Assembly (NCBI GenBank): GCA_963920765.1
Contig: OY987246.1
Location: 9,674,501 to 9,738,500 of the forward strand
From: Ulota crispa
Lineage: Eukaryota > Streptophyta > Bryopsida > Orthotrichales > Orthotrichaceae
DNA: 64,000 nt
Direction: 5' to 3'
Both the position numbers and the translations under genes were made by a program. How positions within the stretch are numbered: the first letter of the stretch is position 1; each line of letters begins with the position of its first letter. Positions 1-13,184 of the stretch are shown one piece after another. The notes beneath the pieces were generated by a model that did no database searches, had not been told where the DNA came from, and saw only the letters and a list, made by a program, of their open reading frames with translations.

Positions 1-2700
1 GAAACCTAATTATTATGGATTGTTTATGTAGTTATACACTTTTTATACTGTTGAACATTAAAGAGCGCCCAGTATTTCACATAGAATTTTCCAAAAAGGC
101 TTGTATGACTTTTCATATAGATATAGCTCTTGATATTTTGCAAGTATCTCTCAACATCTTGCAAGTTAAAGCAATTTTGTAATACTCAATACAGACTTTG
201 GATAATCTATAATTAATTGAACATGACATCTTAAGTTTTCTGTGATAACAAAAATTTGCAAGTAGTCATGTGAAAAATGTAAATATCTCAAATCTAATTC
301 TAAAAAATGAAAATAAATTGACAAGTATACATAAGACAATTACAAATGATTTGAGTTTCTTTTATAAAAATGCAAGCAAGAATGAGGTATGCTAAAAACA
401 AAATTCTTGACAACATTTTTATGTTTTCCACCCTAATAATCTAATATAGCTTTTGTATAACCTTCACGTCAAATGACTAGTGCCATGCTTGGTTAGCCTT
501 TTATTTAACAATGGTGTGAACAAGTTGTGTACCTCTAATATTTGAGAAAGACAATGGATTTGGAGTAAGTATTTTTCAAATTTAATGCAAGAAAAGCGTA
601 ATTATTGTGTTTTTGAAAACAAATTATTAAAAAAAAACCGCAAAACAAAATTTACTAGTTTGATGGAATATGTCCCATTCCTTCTTTACTAAAATATTAG
701 TTAGTCATCACCCATTCACCCTTGCAAGAGAATTTTGGAATGATAATTATTTTATGATAAAGAAAACATTTTACTAGTCATGAAAGTCCTTAAATGTTTA
801 GCACATATGCACCTTCTAAAAAACAAGAGAGAAAAGCTTGAAAGCACTTGAGAACAATGCCTAATTGTGGGTTACAACATTGAAAGTTTGTAAAGTTTAT
901 CTTTTACATGTCCATTTCAAATAACAAATATTGCTTAGTCTTGAAATAAATTAAAACAACACAATAATATGCTATCATTTTTTGAAAAAAAAACAAATGG
1001 ACAAATTGCTAAATATATCAATAAAAACCTTGCATGTAAAACCTGGCAACGTTGCTTGTAAGAGAGAAGAAAATGTGTTGGATGTGTATGACTAGTGTCA
1101 AATTAGTCATTTGCATAGTTTTTGTTACACCAATTTCTATAACATGAAGGAATCACAAGGAGAACATACTCAATTTTTCTATTAAGTTAAGAGTCTACCA
1201 AACAATTTCTAGTTGATGAAGTGCTGATTTGAAGCCTCATCAATCCAATTAAAGTAAATGCAAGGATCTCATTTGAGTTCATGATTACTTCTTAGAAGTA
1301 GTCTTGCCAAAGTGGTGCAACTTGATTGATTCCAAGCAAACTCGTTCTATAGTGATAATCAAAAACAAAGAACCAACTAAGCATTAAAAAGGTAATTTCA
1401 CTATATTGTTAAATGACTCTAAATCTCAAAATTTAAAGTAATGATGGGATCAAATGGTAAATTGCCGTGGGCTCAATTACTTTTGTGACTTGTAGCCAAT
1501 TACTTCTAAGACTTATATCAATTATGTTTTATAATCATTTTCAAGAATGCTTAACATCAACAAAGCCCCATTTACATAAAAAGAATCTCAGTTTGATTGC
1601 CTCAATCCTTTGAAGAATGTTAGTTCTCCATCAATTCAGAACCACCGTCCTCCAAATGATTAAGGTATGTAGCTCAAATTATTACCCCTCTCTTGTAAAG
1701 TGTCCCATAGTTAACTCAAGAATAGATATGAGATGGTTCTTGAATATCCCTCTTTAATCATAAAAAAAAAAAATGTATTCTATCACAAGAATCAATCATA
1801 TTCCTTCATTTCACCTCATCTCTTTACAAATTATAGGAAACAATTTATGAGAGATTTAGAATCACAACTACGTGACTACCATAAAAAACTTTAAAAAATC
1901 ATCAACAATCTGATAGTGCTTCAAAAAAAAATGAAATTTTTTATGTTACATTCGACATTCGTTTCTCTTTGTCAAAAAAATCGTCTTGTCTCAAAAAGCC
2001 CATGCAGATCAGTCCTTGAAAGTGTCGCTTTTCGAGATACCTACCTTACCTTCTACTTGGACAACTCTGTTCCCATATACTGTTCCCATACACTGTTCCC
2101 AAATCCCGTTCCAAAATCCACTTATTAGGAATAGCAACGGATACATCATCTTCCAGGGAGGACAGCTAGAATCAACGTTCCCCATACTCCTGACAGAAGG
2201 ACAGTACCGACGGACTAGTGAGAGACTAGTGAGCTGACTGTCACTATTGCGAGCTCAAGGCAGTCCTCCGAAACCCTAGCTCTGTTTCCACACATCGTCA
2301 CTCCAAGCTTAGATCTAGACGCTCAAGTGCTGCGATGTCGTATATTATTCCGATTTTCAGGGAAACTATTGGACGCCTGCAGAATGTCTAGGTCCTCATG
2401 AGCTCTCATTGACGTTTCCTCACTGCAGACGGTTCTGTGGAATCGCTCATTCTGTCCGGTGATGCATGCTGTGGAGTTCTGTAGTTGCGACGTAGCCTGT
2501 TTTTGCTTCGGGAAAAATACTCCTGTGATTGTCTTAAACAAATTTTCTGCGCGGTTAGACTTTGGTGGAACACTAGTTTTAATCGTCAGAATTGTTATTC
2601 ATTTTTAGTGCGGGTTGATTGCGGCCTTTTACCGTAGGAGTGCAGATATTTTAGTTCGAAACAGTCGTTATCTTTTTCAAATGATTTTTCTTCTAAGAAT
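1..2700. other. AT-rich intergenic DNA, no gene seen
   Basis: I see no open frame with splice support or recognisable protein similarity here. From about 2150 the base composition becomes more balanced, which may mark the promoter and 5' untranslated region of the gene that starts at 2719. The short frames at 1916-2237 and 2323-2541 look like chance. Confidence 0.6.
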
Positions 2701-2707
2701 AAAGAAA

Positions 2708-2716
2708 ATGTCGTGA
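2708..2716 (+). promoter_or_regulatory. two-codon upstream ORF (ATG TCG TGA)
   Basis: The main start ATG at 2719 is preceded, two bases after a stop, by ATG-TCG-TGA at 2708-2716. If the transcript covers this point, a scanning ribosome would meet this minimal uORF first and would have to leaky-scan or reinitiate to reach the main ATG. The reading is direct from sequence; the effect on translation is inference. Confidence 0.45.
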
Positions 2717-2718
2717 CG

Positions 2719-5700
2719 ATGTCACATACTGAAGCTGCGGTTGATTTAGGAGGTTTGCGAGAGACGCCTGAGATACATCACGACCACAATAGTCCTGGTG
2801 TCTTAGGCCTTCAGAAGAAAATACGCTCAATGGAGCTTGCTTCGAATGGGGAGACTCCGAACCAGGTATCCGCAGTCTAAAAGATCAGCTTTTTGTTTCA
2901 CTTCTTCAGCGTAGTTTTGTTCTGATTATTGTAGTATGTTTTGAGGTGCATTTTTTTATGGATTTGTCCTTGCTTCCCTGATTCCTGAGGTGGAGTATGC
3001 CTGTCCTATGCTTCAGCCATTGTTGCTTGACAGCGTTCTTGTGAACACAACGAGAAATATGAAAATGTGTTAGCGGCAGGAACTACTGCACAGAATGCGC
3101 ATGCTTTTGTCCGAGGTTTAATCATGGCTCTCCCGTGGACTGTAGTGTAAACTGTCCGTTTAAAGATAACATCTGTGTAATTCGTTCTGATATGAGAAAA
3201 CAGATTTTTTAAACTTTCGAGGAGCATTTTCTCGTCCTTGAACGAAGGAACTAAAGCAGCTGTTGCACCTGGTTAATGCTGTCGAAATCCTCGACACGCA
3301 TTTGCGACTAATCCACATGCATTGCTCGAGTCCTATACGTCATTCAAAACGATTTTTCCAGTTATGGAACATTTATCTGTCTCTGAGGTCTCAGTATTTC
3401 CGTGAGTCCTAACGTAGGTTGTCTTTGGTGATTATTCCAGGTTAATAATCTGGTGGATATTATTGAGGCAGCAGAGTCAGCAATTCGTACTCAGGTTAGA
3501 CCCCAGACCTCTCTTGAAGGATGGAGCAAATTCTGTTGTGTTATGATGCCATCTTTCTTCTTCCAGTTTTTTGTTTTTTTTTCGTTTTTTTGTTCTCGAC
3601 GATGCCGTTATACTGGTTCTTTCTCTCTTATTTGCTAATGCATGCTTGAACCTAAGGTGTACAATACTCTGGATCCTCACACAAGGTCGAAACATGCAGG
3701 TTGAAGAAAACGAGGAGTTGAAGTCCGCTCTGCTGGCGGCTGAAAACGAGCTGTATGCTCATGTAAGTGTACAAACTTGGTGGCCTACTTGTGAAGCCTT
3801 AACTTTAAAACAGCAATCTTATGTCGAAGCCCCTAGCCAATCGTATGCTCAAGTTTCTGACCCAAATCGATAAACCATTCCCGTCTTTAAGTAATGCCAA
3901 GTGAAACCCGTACCATTTACTTTCCGTTAAGGAGACTTTTAGCATTGAACAAGTAGTTAGGACACTCCAAGATATATTTTGCAAACTGTAGGTATGTGTA
4001 ATCCTTAACACCCCTTGAGAACCTCTGGAAGTCTCCAAAGAGTGCTGGGTGAACTCCACACGATTATCTCGCTCCGCCTGATATAATCTGCTTCGGATCT
4101 CCTTTGAAAGGTGTGAACAAGCTTGAAACGTGGTGGGGTTCATGATTGGTACGGCGGAGAGCTCTTTTATGACCAATTTGTGCATCAGATTTGTTGCTGA
4201 GCTGTGCAATTGATCTTGACGGTGTAGGTTCCGAAGTGATGTTTTGCAGACAGTCTGTTTCTAGTATGCCTCATTATTCACCTTTTTCTAAATACGGCGT
4301 TGCCACCTTCACAGAGAATTAATCAGCAGAAGCAAGGTGCTTCTGAGAGTACACGCTCGCCTTCAGGCAATCCGAGCAGGACGTTGGACTTCAAGGATGG
4401 GCACGCAGGGACGGTTCCTGTGTTCAATCATCAAAACGCGTCACCTCCCTCGGCAGGTTTGGCATCTACGTATCCTCGGCAAAATGGCATCAGCAGCAAC
4501 GGTAACGGAAGCCACACTGCAGGTGGCAGCACCTTAGCGGGCCCTCATTCCAACGGATCATCTGCTGGAGAGTCAGGTCACTTGCTTTCACACTTGAATC
4601 CAGCCCCCGCGTCGGCCTTGCCGTATCCGTGAGTTCTCACTGTAACCTTTCTCAGGTCGGGAAAGATACCTGTATGCCAGGAGTTGTTATTGGACGTCTG
4701 CTTGATGACGCAGAATTTGCGTTGGCAGTCCCGCAGTTATGCAAACCTTTACCAATGATCTTGTCATTAGCATATGATCAATGCCCGCTTTTTTTATTTC
4801 GAAACTCAAGAGACCGCTTCGCATAACGCTTCCACTAGATCAAGGTCTTGTCGACTTTGTGCTCTAGTTGGCCAACGAGGCACACGATGTGAGCGACGTT
4901 TTCTACGTCCCAGTATTCAAAAACTTTGTTTGTGAAAGAAGTACATTGTAAGATCCTTGCATGCATTATTACCCATGGGATGTAACAGCTTTGAATCATC
5001 GGCCTAAATTAGCCTACGTGTCTGTTAATTGATACCGGGAGTGGGATCAGTTCGGGTTCAATTCTAGTTCACAACGAAGCTTTCAATCGGAAGGGGATAC
5101 TCGATCAAATTATGTGAAGGCCCCTACTCTCCTGGTTAATATGAGGACAGTAAAATGTCTGTTTTGAAACAGTCGGAGAAGGGACGTTGAGGGGGACCAA
5201 CGATATTTTCATCAGGGGCATGATTTGCCAGATCTCAACAATCACAGCGGCCATCATCGCTCACAGGTGCTCTCCTTTGCGGTGTGCTTTTTGCCATCGT
5301 CCTGTTAATAAGTGAATGGTGGCCTGTCACTTAGAACCGAGACTAGAAGGTACAGATACTCCTCGAAGAGAAAACGTGAAGTCATAATTCTGGGCTGTTG
5401 TTGTTACACAGGATTTGGTGCTACGAATCCCGAGATCTTCAGAAGATGAAGAATCAATCCAAGTTTTGACTCGTCGCCTGAGGGACGCATCCCTGAAGGT
5501 ATTGTTCCGCAGTTATCCACGACATGCTTGAGAAGGGTTCATTGAGTTATCGTTGTTCCAGGATATCGATGGCCAGTTTCATTTATGTAAGTGTATTGTC
5601 GGGAAGATTGTACGCCATCTGCACAGCTATGTTCAGTTATGTTCTGCTCCGTATGGAAACCACGGACATTGCTACCGGTTGTTCGTAGCCTCTTCTCGGT

Positions 5701-8700
5701 ACAAGAAGATTAAGATCATTCGACTCTTATGTATGCTCAGCACTTTTGTATTCCTGTTACAGGAAGCTCAGCATATGAGTGAAAAAAGGATACTTGAGCG
5801 CCGAGTCGCAGAGTTGAGACTGGTTAGTGCCTCGTGAGCCGATGACTGGTTGTCCTTTCTCTCATCCATAGCCCGATGTGCGGGCCATCATCCGATTTCT
5901 CATGTTATATTGTTTAATTTCGTGTGTGACAGGCATATGACCAGCAGCAACAGGGATTGATAGATGCAGCATCCAAGGCTCTGTCTTATCGGCAGGACGT
6001 TCTCGAAGAGAATTATCGCCTAACTTACGCTCTTCAGGTTCAATTCTCTTGGCATCTGTACTATCTCTTTGTCGGCTGGCAAGAAAGCTTTGTCCAACGT
6101 TGATTCCTGAGCTACTTCCGAAGGAGCATGTATTGAGTTGTATGCGTGCGAGAACTGAGTATGTGGTTGTACCTGTGTTATCATGAGATTAAAAAAATAT
6201 TGCACCTTCGTTGTTTTAAACTGAATGAATTGTGACTTCTTATCACTTTTGAGCCGTCCATACATTCCATTATGTTGCAGAATTCTTTCATGTGACGAAT
6301 ATATAGAATTTGGTTCGATTCTGCAAATTGCACATTTGTCTGTTGGTGTGATGTGTGAGCCCTATGATCTGGGCCCTGCTCTCGGGATGGTAGGCCATAA
6401 CAGGGGACCAATGGCACTTCAGGTGGCAGAACAGGAGAAGACAATATATGTGCAAAGCTTGATGCCTTTGTTGGCTGAAAATGATTTGCAACCTCTTGTC
6501 TCAGATGCTCACTCCATGGTCAGCCACATCAAGGTTCGTGATTAGCAATCAAGAAAAAGTCACCGTTTGAGAGTCCAGCCTGGGTCGTCTCTCCTGGTTC
6601 TTGGTGTTGATTTTTCAACAATTTTCCAATGCGGTCAACAAGTCAATCTCCAGCATAAACGTGCAGGAGCTACTCTTTGACCTCCATTTTGTCCATCTCG
6701 TTGTTTTCCAGTATAGATGAGTAAAGGATTTGATATTTTGATGTGGAAGGGGCTTTGAAGAGCTGTACTGATGCTGTATTTTCCAGATACTTGTGCAAAA
6801 GCTACGTTCAGAGTTGGAACTCTACGAGGTACGATTTGAGTGCGTCTGAAATTGTTTCCTTGTCTCTGAACATTTCTTGGATGTCGAGTGGTTTGTATTG
6901 GAACTTGTCGGATGAATCCTGCGCCGTTGTTACTGTCATTGTAGAGTAAGGTGAAGAACTCGCAATACTACTTGTCTCCTCGGCAGCCTTTACTTCAACC
7001 TCCCTCGCTGTACGCTCCTCCGCCTCAGTCTCCTTCATACCAGGTAAATGACACTCGGTGCGTTAGGATGCTCGACTCTTTCTCCTGGCGAACTTTACCT
7101 TGAAATTTGCTTATGTTTTTCAAGCCGTTTATTGGTTTTCACGAAGCCTGAGTGCGCTTTTCACTAGCAATTATAAGTAATATATCGGTGACTGTCCGTG
7201 TGAAGTTCTGAACGCTATCATGGCTTTATGCTGTAATTGTTGGCAAACCTCGCCAGATGATATTGGCGTGGTAGTTAACGAGTCAGGTCCGTCATTGTTG
7301 GGCAGACTCACGGGCTGGAGATGGTGCCCCATTTCAACGAAAGAGCGACTTCTCCTGTGCAACAGCCACGAACAGGACGACCTGGTTGGGAGTCTGGTGT
7401 GTCCTCCCCTCGGTTTTCAGGAGCACGCGACGATAATCCGCATAATGAGGCTATGGATGATCAAGAGTGAGTATCTCGTCACGTGTCTCCGGATGAAAAT
7501 TGTTGATTGTTTTTGAAGATTTTTTAACTGGCTTGAAGACCCTCCACGTGAGCTTCATTGGACCTGAATAGGCAATAACGACGGGATTTTGTGCATTCCA
7601 TCAGAGCACTGGCAGATGCACGGGCCCTGGTGCCTCACGACTCAATTAACTCAAGGGCAAGCGAAGGGTTTGACGATTTCGAGAACGATGAAGCTACTTA
7701 CGAAGGGTCCCAAACTCCCGTTCATTTCAAAGCAGGAATCGGTAACCCTGAAGTCGTTCGATCGCCTTCACAGCTGCCACCTTTGCGAGAGGAAACTGCC
7801 TCTCTAAGCTTTGAAGGTAATGCCGCATTCTGTTGTCGTTCACGCAATCTAGGAGTGCAGACAAAGCCTTGAGTTTCTGGAATAACCTGCTGCGGATTCA
7901 GTATAACCTTGGTGATTGTTCTCGCAGATAATGACCCGGCTCCAGGAATAGAGGGCCTTCGAATAGTGGGAGATCCCGTCTTAGGTGGCCGACTCACAGC
8001 GTGTGGCCATCCTGTCAATGGCACTTATTTATGCATATTCCAGGTCTTTTCATTATATCTCAGTGACTTTGTTTTGTTTGTATTTTGGTTTTGTTTTGCG
8101 ATTGAATGGAGCCCGTCTTTGCATCATATCGTCTGTACAGGATATGGATGTCTTGTTGTTATTGTGATTCAAACTAGAGCATCTAGTCTTGTCATATTGA
8201 CGATCGAAATCGGCAGCCCGTTTTCCATATGCTTTCGCGGCAGGGTGATGCAGTAGCTCTTACGATTACTGATGTCCATGTCCCGTGCAGTGGGTCCGGT
8301 ATTACGAAGATGGAAATCCCATGTATATCGAAGGTATGTTTCGATATTGTGTGCAATTTGCAAGAAGTTTCACGCTGCATTTCACTTTGAACTTCGAGCA
8401 GAATGTATGAACGATTAGGAGCATATGTACCTGTCGTCATTTACCGTCCGAGACTTGATCGCATCTCTAGAAGTCTTGTAAGTGAATTACTGCCAAGTAG
8501 TTCCTATCAGTGGGTATACGATATTTTGCTCTGAGCCGACTGTACTCCATCTAAAATAAACCGCGCAATCATTTCAGGGGCAGCACATCCTGAATACGTT
8601 GTTACTGCCGATGATTGTGACAACGTAGTTGCCGTTGAATGCGTGCCCATGGATGAGCGCAACCGCAGAGTGAGTATCCGCGTCTTCCCAAAATGCGGCG

Positions 8701-10369
8701 GTGCTGCCAAACCCACAGCCTGCAGAGCGTTCATGGAACATGATTGTATAATCTTAGTTCGCCAATCCTCTTGATGGGGACGAAAGATACCCTACTATGT
8801 TTGACACGTTATCTGCAACTTGTCTGGTGATAATGTTACAAGATGACGAGGCTTAGCATCGATAGCTGAGCGCATCTTCAAGGTCTTTTTAAGGTACTGA
8901 CTCGAATATGGTACTCTGCGCAGGGTGATTTGGTGAAAGTCATGGTGAATGACGGCAAATGCATTGGTCGAGGTATGTTTCCTGTGGGAGCTTGTGTGTG
9001 CATTCTGAGTCTATAGCCGTGTCTATTTTCTATAGCTTTCTGCATCCGATGTGCCACGGTAAAGCTTGAACTTGGAGAGTAAAGCGGGGATTTGAGTCAC
9101 CCTGGGTTGTGAGTTGAAGGAGGTTTCTCCTCGTGATTTTTGCAGATTCGATGATGCAAGATCAAATCGACGCATACATGATTAGTGCTCAAGCTCTTTT
9201 CGAAGTGCACCTCTTGGTATGTAACATACATGCAACTTGGTCGAACTGTTCACCGTCTTTGTCGTCGTCGAAATATCTGGGAGTTGATTCATTGCCTCTC
9301 TACCATGACGTCGACTTTGATGCATGTAGAGCAATTTAGAATGGATTCGGATTTGCAACTTGACTTTGCGGTTGTTACGGCTTTGCTGACATTCTACTAC
9401 CCTTACTCAGGAGGGGACATCTGAAGAACCTTCTGAACCAGCAACTTTGGTACTGAGACGCTCTACGTTTGAATTGCGACGCAACAATGGTCGCAGGCAA
9501 CTTCTGAATGAGAAGTACTCATCCGCAGTTTCTGTGAGTTCACTCGTCCCCTCGCCAATCAGGTCGTCACTGTAAGTGTATGCAGGCATATGTACAAGGC
9601 GATGCACTGAAGTTAGGTTTGGAGATGATGCAATAATATATACTCATGCCAACAACTGGGGTGGGGTCGTTTCTTAAACTCCAGATCAAAATACCAGTAG
9701 GGGAGTATCCGCAGTGCACAATGACTTGCCATGACAAAAAGGAGATCGACCTTGAGCTGCGGGATCCTCGGTAAGTTCTACTAACCATTTGCTTCTACGT
9801 TTATTCCTTGCCTCTGTGGACGAGTTTCGGATAAGAGTATCCAAATAACAAGAAGACGCTGTAGCATGACACCGCCCTCGACATGAACTAATCTTATTAG
9901 GATGTGGTACAGAGAGCTTAGACGTAATATGAGTGAGTGCAATGAATTGGTTAGAATGTGAGACACAATCGCACCATCGACCTGTAGAGATCACACAACA
10001 GAGGTATGATTGATGCTGTGCGAGCTGTAGATTGACGTGCTGCAAGGTTGGGATTTTCTAAACGAAATTGCTTTTCCGGGAAATTGCAGAACTCGCGACT
10101 TAGTTGTGCTGACTTTCCGAGCTTTCCTGAAGGCAGTAAGTTCGCTCAAGCTGATAGTTTTCACACAAGTGCACACAGGAGCTAGTCATGTGCGGTCAAT
10201 TTGACTTGCATCGTGTTGCTGTTCAGATTTTTGTTTCGCCATGCTACAGTATGTGTACAACCCTGTGAATCATATTCTGTTCTGGAGATTTGTTGAGCTT
10301 CTGGAGTCGTCTGTGCAGGCCGTCGACGAACAGAAGAAGAAAACCAGACGTAAATGGTATCGGGGTTAG
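2719..10369 (+). CDS. coiled-coil protein with Ig-like (AIR9/A9- or SCAB-like) and PH-like C-terminal region
   Basis: I join 22 exons: 2719-2865, 3441-3494, 3700-3762, 4315-4628, 5173-5266, 5412-5498, 5763-5822, 5933-6037, 6423-6533, 6787-6828, 6951-7043, 7306-7466, 7605-7816, 7928-8043, 8291-8333, 8578-8669, 8924-8972, 9146-9216, 9411-9533, 9685-9770, 10090-10135 and 10319-10369. All junctions are GT-AG and the phase closes, giving 739 residues. Residues 50-90 are charged and helical (VEENEELKSALLAAENE), 95-215 are Ser/Gly/Asn/His-rich, 225-360 are helical and coiled-coil-like, and 360-510 are Pro-rich then acidic. About 515-615 forms an Ig-like module (GLRIVGDPVLGGRLTACG, then GTYLCIFQW, then VVTADDCDNVVAVECVPM) that resembles the A9 repeats of AIR9 or the Ig part of SCAB actin-binding proteins. 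About 616-735 is strand-rich and ends in a helix (RDLVVLTFRAFLKAV), as a PH fold would. A microtubule or actin role is inference. The start is the first ATG that keeps the frame open. Confidence 0.8.
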
Positions 10370-12201
10370 GATTCAGTCACTCCGGAGTTCTGCTATGGGG
10401 TCCATGGAAGGTACCGATTTTGAGTTATTTTTATTGCTTCGCTCAACATTGCTCAAGACATTTTCTTGGAGTCATTTTCTTTGCGGCAGTAGCGTTTCTG
10501 AATTCAGTGGCCGTCCAGAACACATGTAGCACCTGTGGCATCTCTTTGCTCATTGGTTTCGAACCATATGCCATGTGGGACGTTAGTGGGGACTCAGCTC
10601 GCCGCTTTCTTCACCATGGTAGCACTGCGTCAGAGTGACGTATCGGAGATTTTCAGGAGGCATGTGAATTTTACTTCCTTGTGATTTTGTAAACTATATT
10701 GTCCTTGTGGACTCTCGAGCCTGATTCAATCGAAGTTTTGATTTCCAAGTGGAGGTCTCATTTCCTCAAGCATGACCTTGCTACTCATCATTGAGTGTCA
10801 TCAATCTGGTCAACTCGGGAATATTTAGACTCTTACGGTGATTCTTCTCTTTAATTGACGGCACACCTTTTTGCTAATGAACATAACCCAGAAAGAACAT
10901 ATGAATTAGAAATAGAACTACTGAGTGCTCTTGGGCTCAGGGGATATAGGAGCTTGAAGAGGGAGAATGAATGTGAAATTGTTAGCCTTGCACCAAGCGA
11001 GGGAAAATTTGAGGTTGACAAGGTGTGTATTCAATAAGACTCTCCTAATCTGAAGTACGTCAAGTTGCTTGGTTGCTCCTTGTTTTTGTTGCTCTTTTAT
11101 GTTCATCTCCTCAACAATCGTGTTTGGTGTAGGTATTAGGTGCTACAGTGAGATTTGGTGTGTTATAGGCATTTTTGCTTAGGGATATATGGACATGTTT
11201 TACAATTTGGTGGAAAGGGGTAGATGTGTTGATGTTTCAAACGAAACCATTATAGTAGATAGTAGTTGGTGTTCCAATGGTTGTGTAAATGGTGTTTCTT
11301 GCTATAGATAAGTTGGGTGGTGTTTCTTATGTAAAGAAAATTTAAGCATGTTTGTTTTAAAATGATTGGTTGTAGAGCATGAGTTTGACACGTTTTTAGA
11401 AATAGAAACACTCTTTCCTCATTTTAAAATGTCAAAGTGATAATCTTGACAAAAATATCACATGCCCAATATTTTGGATGTCTTCAAAATCACATGTAAA
11501 CTCTAGTGTGATGCTATAGCAATTGTGAGCGCTAGCTCATCTAGTACCAAGAAGTCATTTGTATAAGCTTTGGTAATTCTTTTGATAAAGTTAGCTAAAA
11601 TCATGAATTGTATATAAACTTAAAGATTTGATATTCCTTAAGAGGTTGAAGAATATGGTTATCACGTCCTTGTATTTCACCCTAATCTTAAGGCGTGCTC
11701 AATGGCCTTGGAAGATGTCAATGGCCATACTCCTTGTCTTGAAGTTATTGGTGTGTTTCATTTAAAAAACACTTACAATTGAATACAGAAAGAACTTGAA
11801 TTGATCTTCCCAGAGTATTGCAAGAGCTACTTCAAAATGTTGTAAGGACTAGGATTGTTCATTTTTTTAAAATTTTAAGAAAGCAATTCTTGGTATCAAC
11901 ATCTACATATCACCTTTAAAAATTGATGTGATATATGTAACTTCTTGATTTTCAACTATTAGATAACAAGAAACATGCATGCAAACAAGAATAACGTTTA
12001 TGACAAATTTAATCCAAAACTAGTAAATGATGAAACAATTGTGAAGTTCAACATATCATTTATACTAAAATTTTAGGTTGATGGTAATGAATACATTACA
12101 TTTACATTGTTAATGAGAAAACAAAGTGAAATGTCTTTCTCTTGTTTGATTGCAACTTTGCAAATCTAATTGTGCTTTTAAATTTTAGGTCATTTTAAAG
12201 T
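10370..12201. other. AT-rich intergenic DNA after the coiled-coil gene
   Basis: The first few hundred bases are probably 3' untranslated region. Beyond about 10700 the sequence is AT-rich. The small frame at 10855-11037 has no recognisable domain or splice context. I see no RNA gene or intact mobile element. Confidence 0.5.
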
Positions 12202-12331
12202 CACTACAAGAAAATCATGGTCAAATCTACAAAAAGTTGACAAAGATTGTAACCTAATCTATAGTACACTATAGATTAGGTCACAATCTTTGTCAACTTT
12301 TTCTAGAATCGACCATGGTTTTCTTGTAGTA
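12202..12331. mobile_element. foldback MITE with CACTACAAGAAAA ends
   Basis: The left end reads CACTACAAGAAAATCATGG and the right end is its near-perfect inverse (CCATGGTTTTCTTGTAGTA). The arms continue inward (GTTGACAAAGATTGT and its complement), so almost all of the 130 bp folds into one hairpin with hardly any loop. CACTACAAGAAAA is a known terminus of plant CACTA (En/Spm) transposons. There is no coding capacity. No clear 3-bp target duplication is visible, and the last base of the right TAGTG is changed to A. Confidence 0.75.
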
Positions 12332-13184
12332 TATTGGAGGCTTTTCTATATTGTATTGTAGTCCAAATAGAAGAATTGCAAGAAGATCAAGTATAGAGAG
12401 GCTCATAGCAAGGTTGTTTGTTTATCAAACACTATTGAACAACCAACGTTTATATTAGCCATTGTCAACTCATAAACTTACTTACATATTACTCTCATTC
12501 TTTTCAATATTCACCTAGGGGTAGTTTGTACTTGCATTATAGCTTTGACTGATCACAAGCACAACAGTACAACAGTAAACAATGATATCGGTGGAACTCT
12601 ATTTACTACTGTACCGTTCAACAAAACTTTCCCACTGAGGTGCATGTTCAAAAACATACAGTATGTTCATGTACAAAGTACTAACCTGCTCGCAAGAATA
12701 TGACTCCCAGCTGAATTTATGGTTTTCAGTTATATACGCCAGAACTAACTGATAACGGACATGCAGTAAGTTTGTGCACATATCCAAAGGCCGTAAACCA
12801 TGAGTGTCATTGATATCAACTCAAGCATGTCAACTTCATGGGCTACCTCTCCATGAAACACTTGAGAAAACTCCAGAGTACATCAGACAAGAGTAGAAAC
12901 TATTCACAGACTTACTGCAGATAAGAAGTAAGTTGCAGAAGGAATTGATACCACTACTGAAAAACACTCAGTACTGAAAGGGATGCCAGATGACACCAAT
13001 AGCTTGTGCATGCATTTATGTTCGTTGCACTCAATATATGCAAATTCAGAACTAATCAGACAAGGAGAGCTCATACGAAGTCCTAAAGTGGAGTGAAAAT
13101 ACCTTCCCGTTGACTCCAGAGCGTCTCAATTAACTGGAAACTGGAAGCCTCCAGTACATATAGAATCAGTGGTTACTCTAAAAC
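12332..13184. other. 3' flank of the Yip1 gene, no gene seen
   Basis: From about 12560 the composition is less AT-rich and the sequence may be 3' untranslated region of the minus-strand Yip1 gene. The frame at 12599-12787 (-) has no recognisable family. Confidence 0.4.

Noticed and set aside
6225-6545. 106-codon frame around exon 9 of the coiled-coil gene
   Set aside because: Only 6423-6533 fits a phase-0 GT-AG exon; the upstream part has no acceptor that keeps the frame with exon 8.
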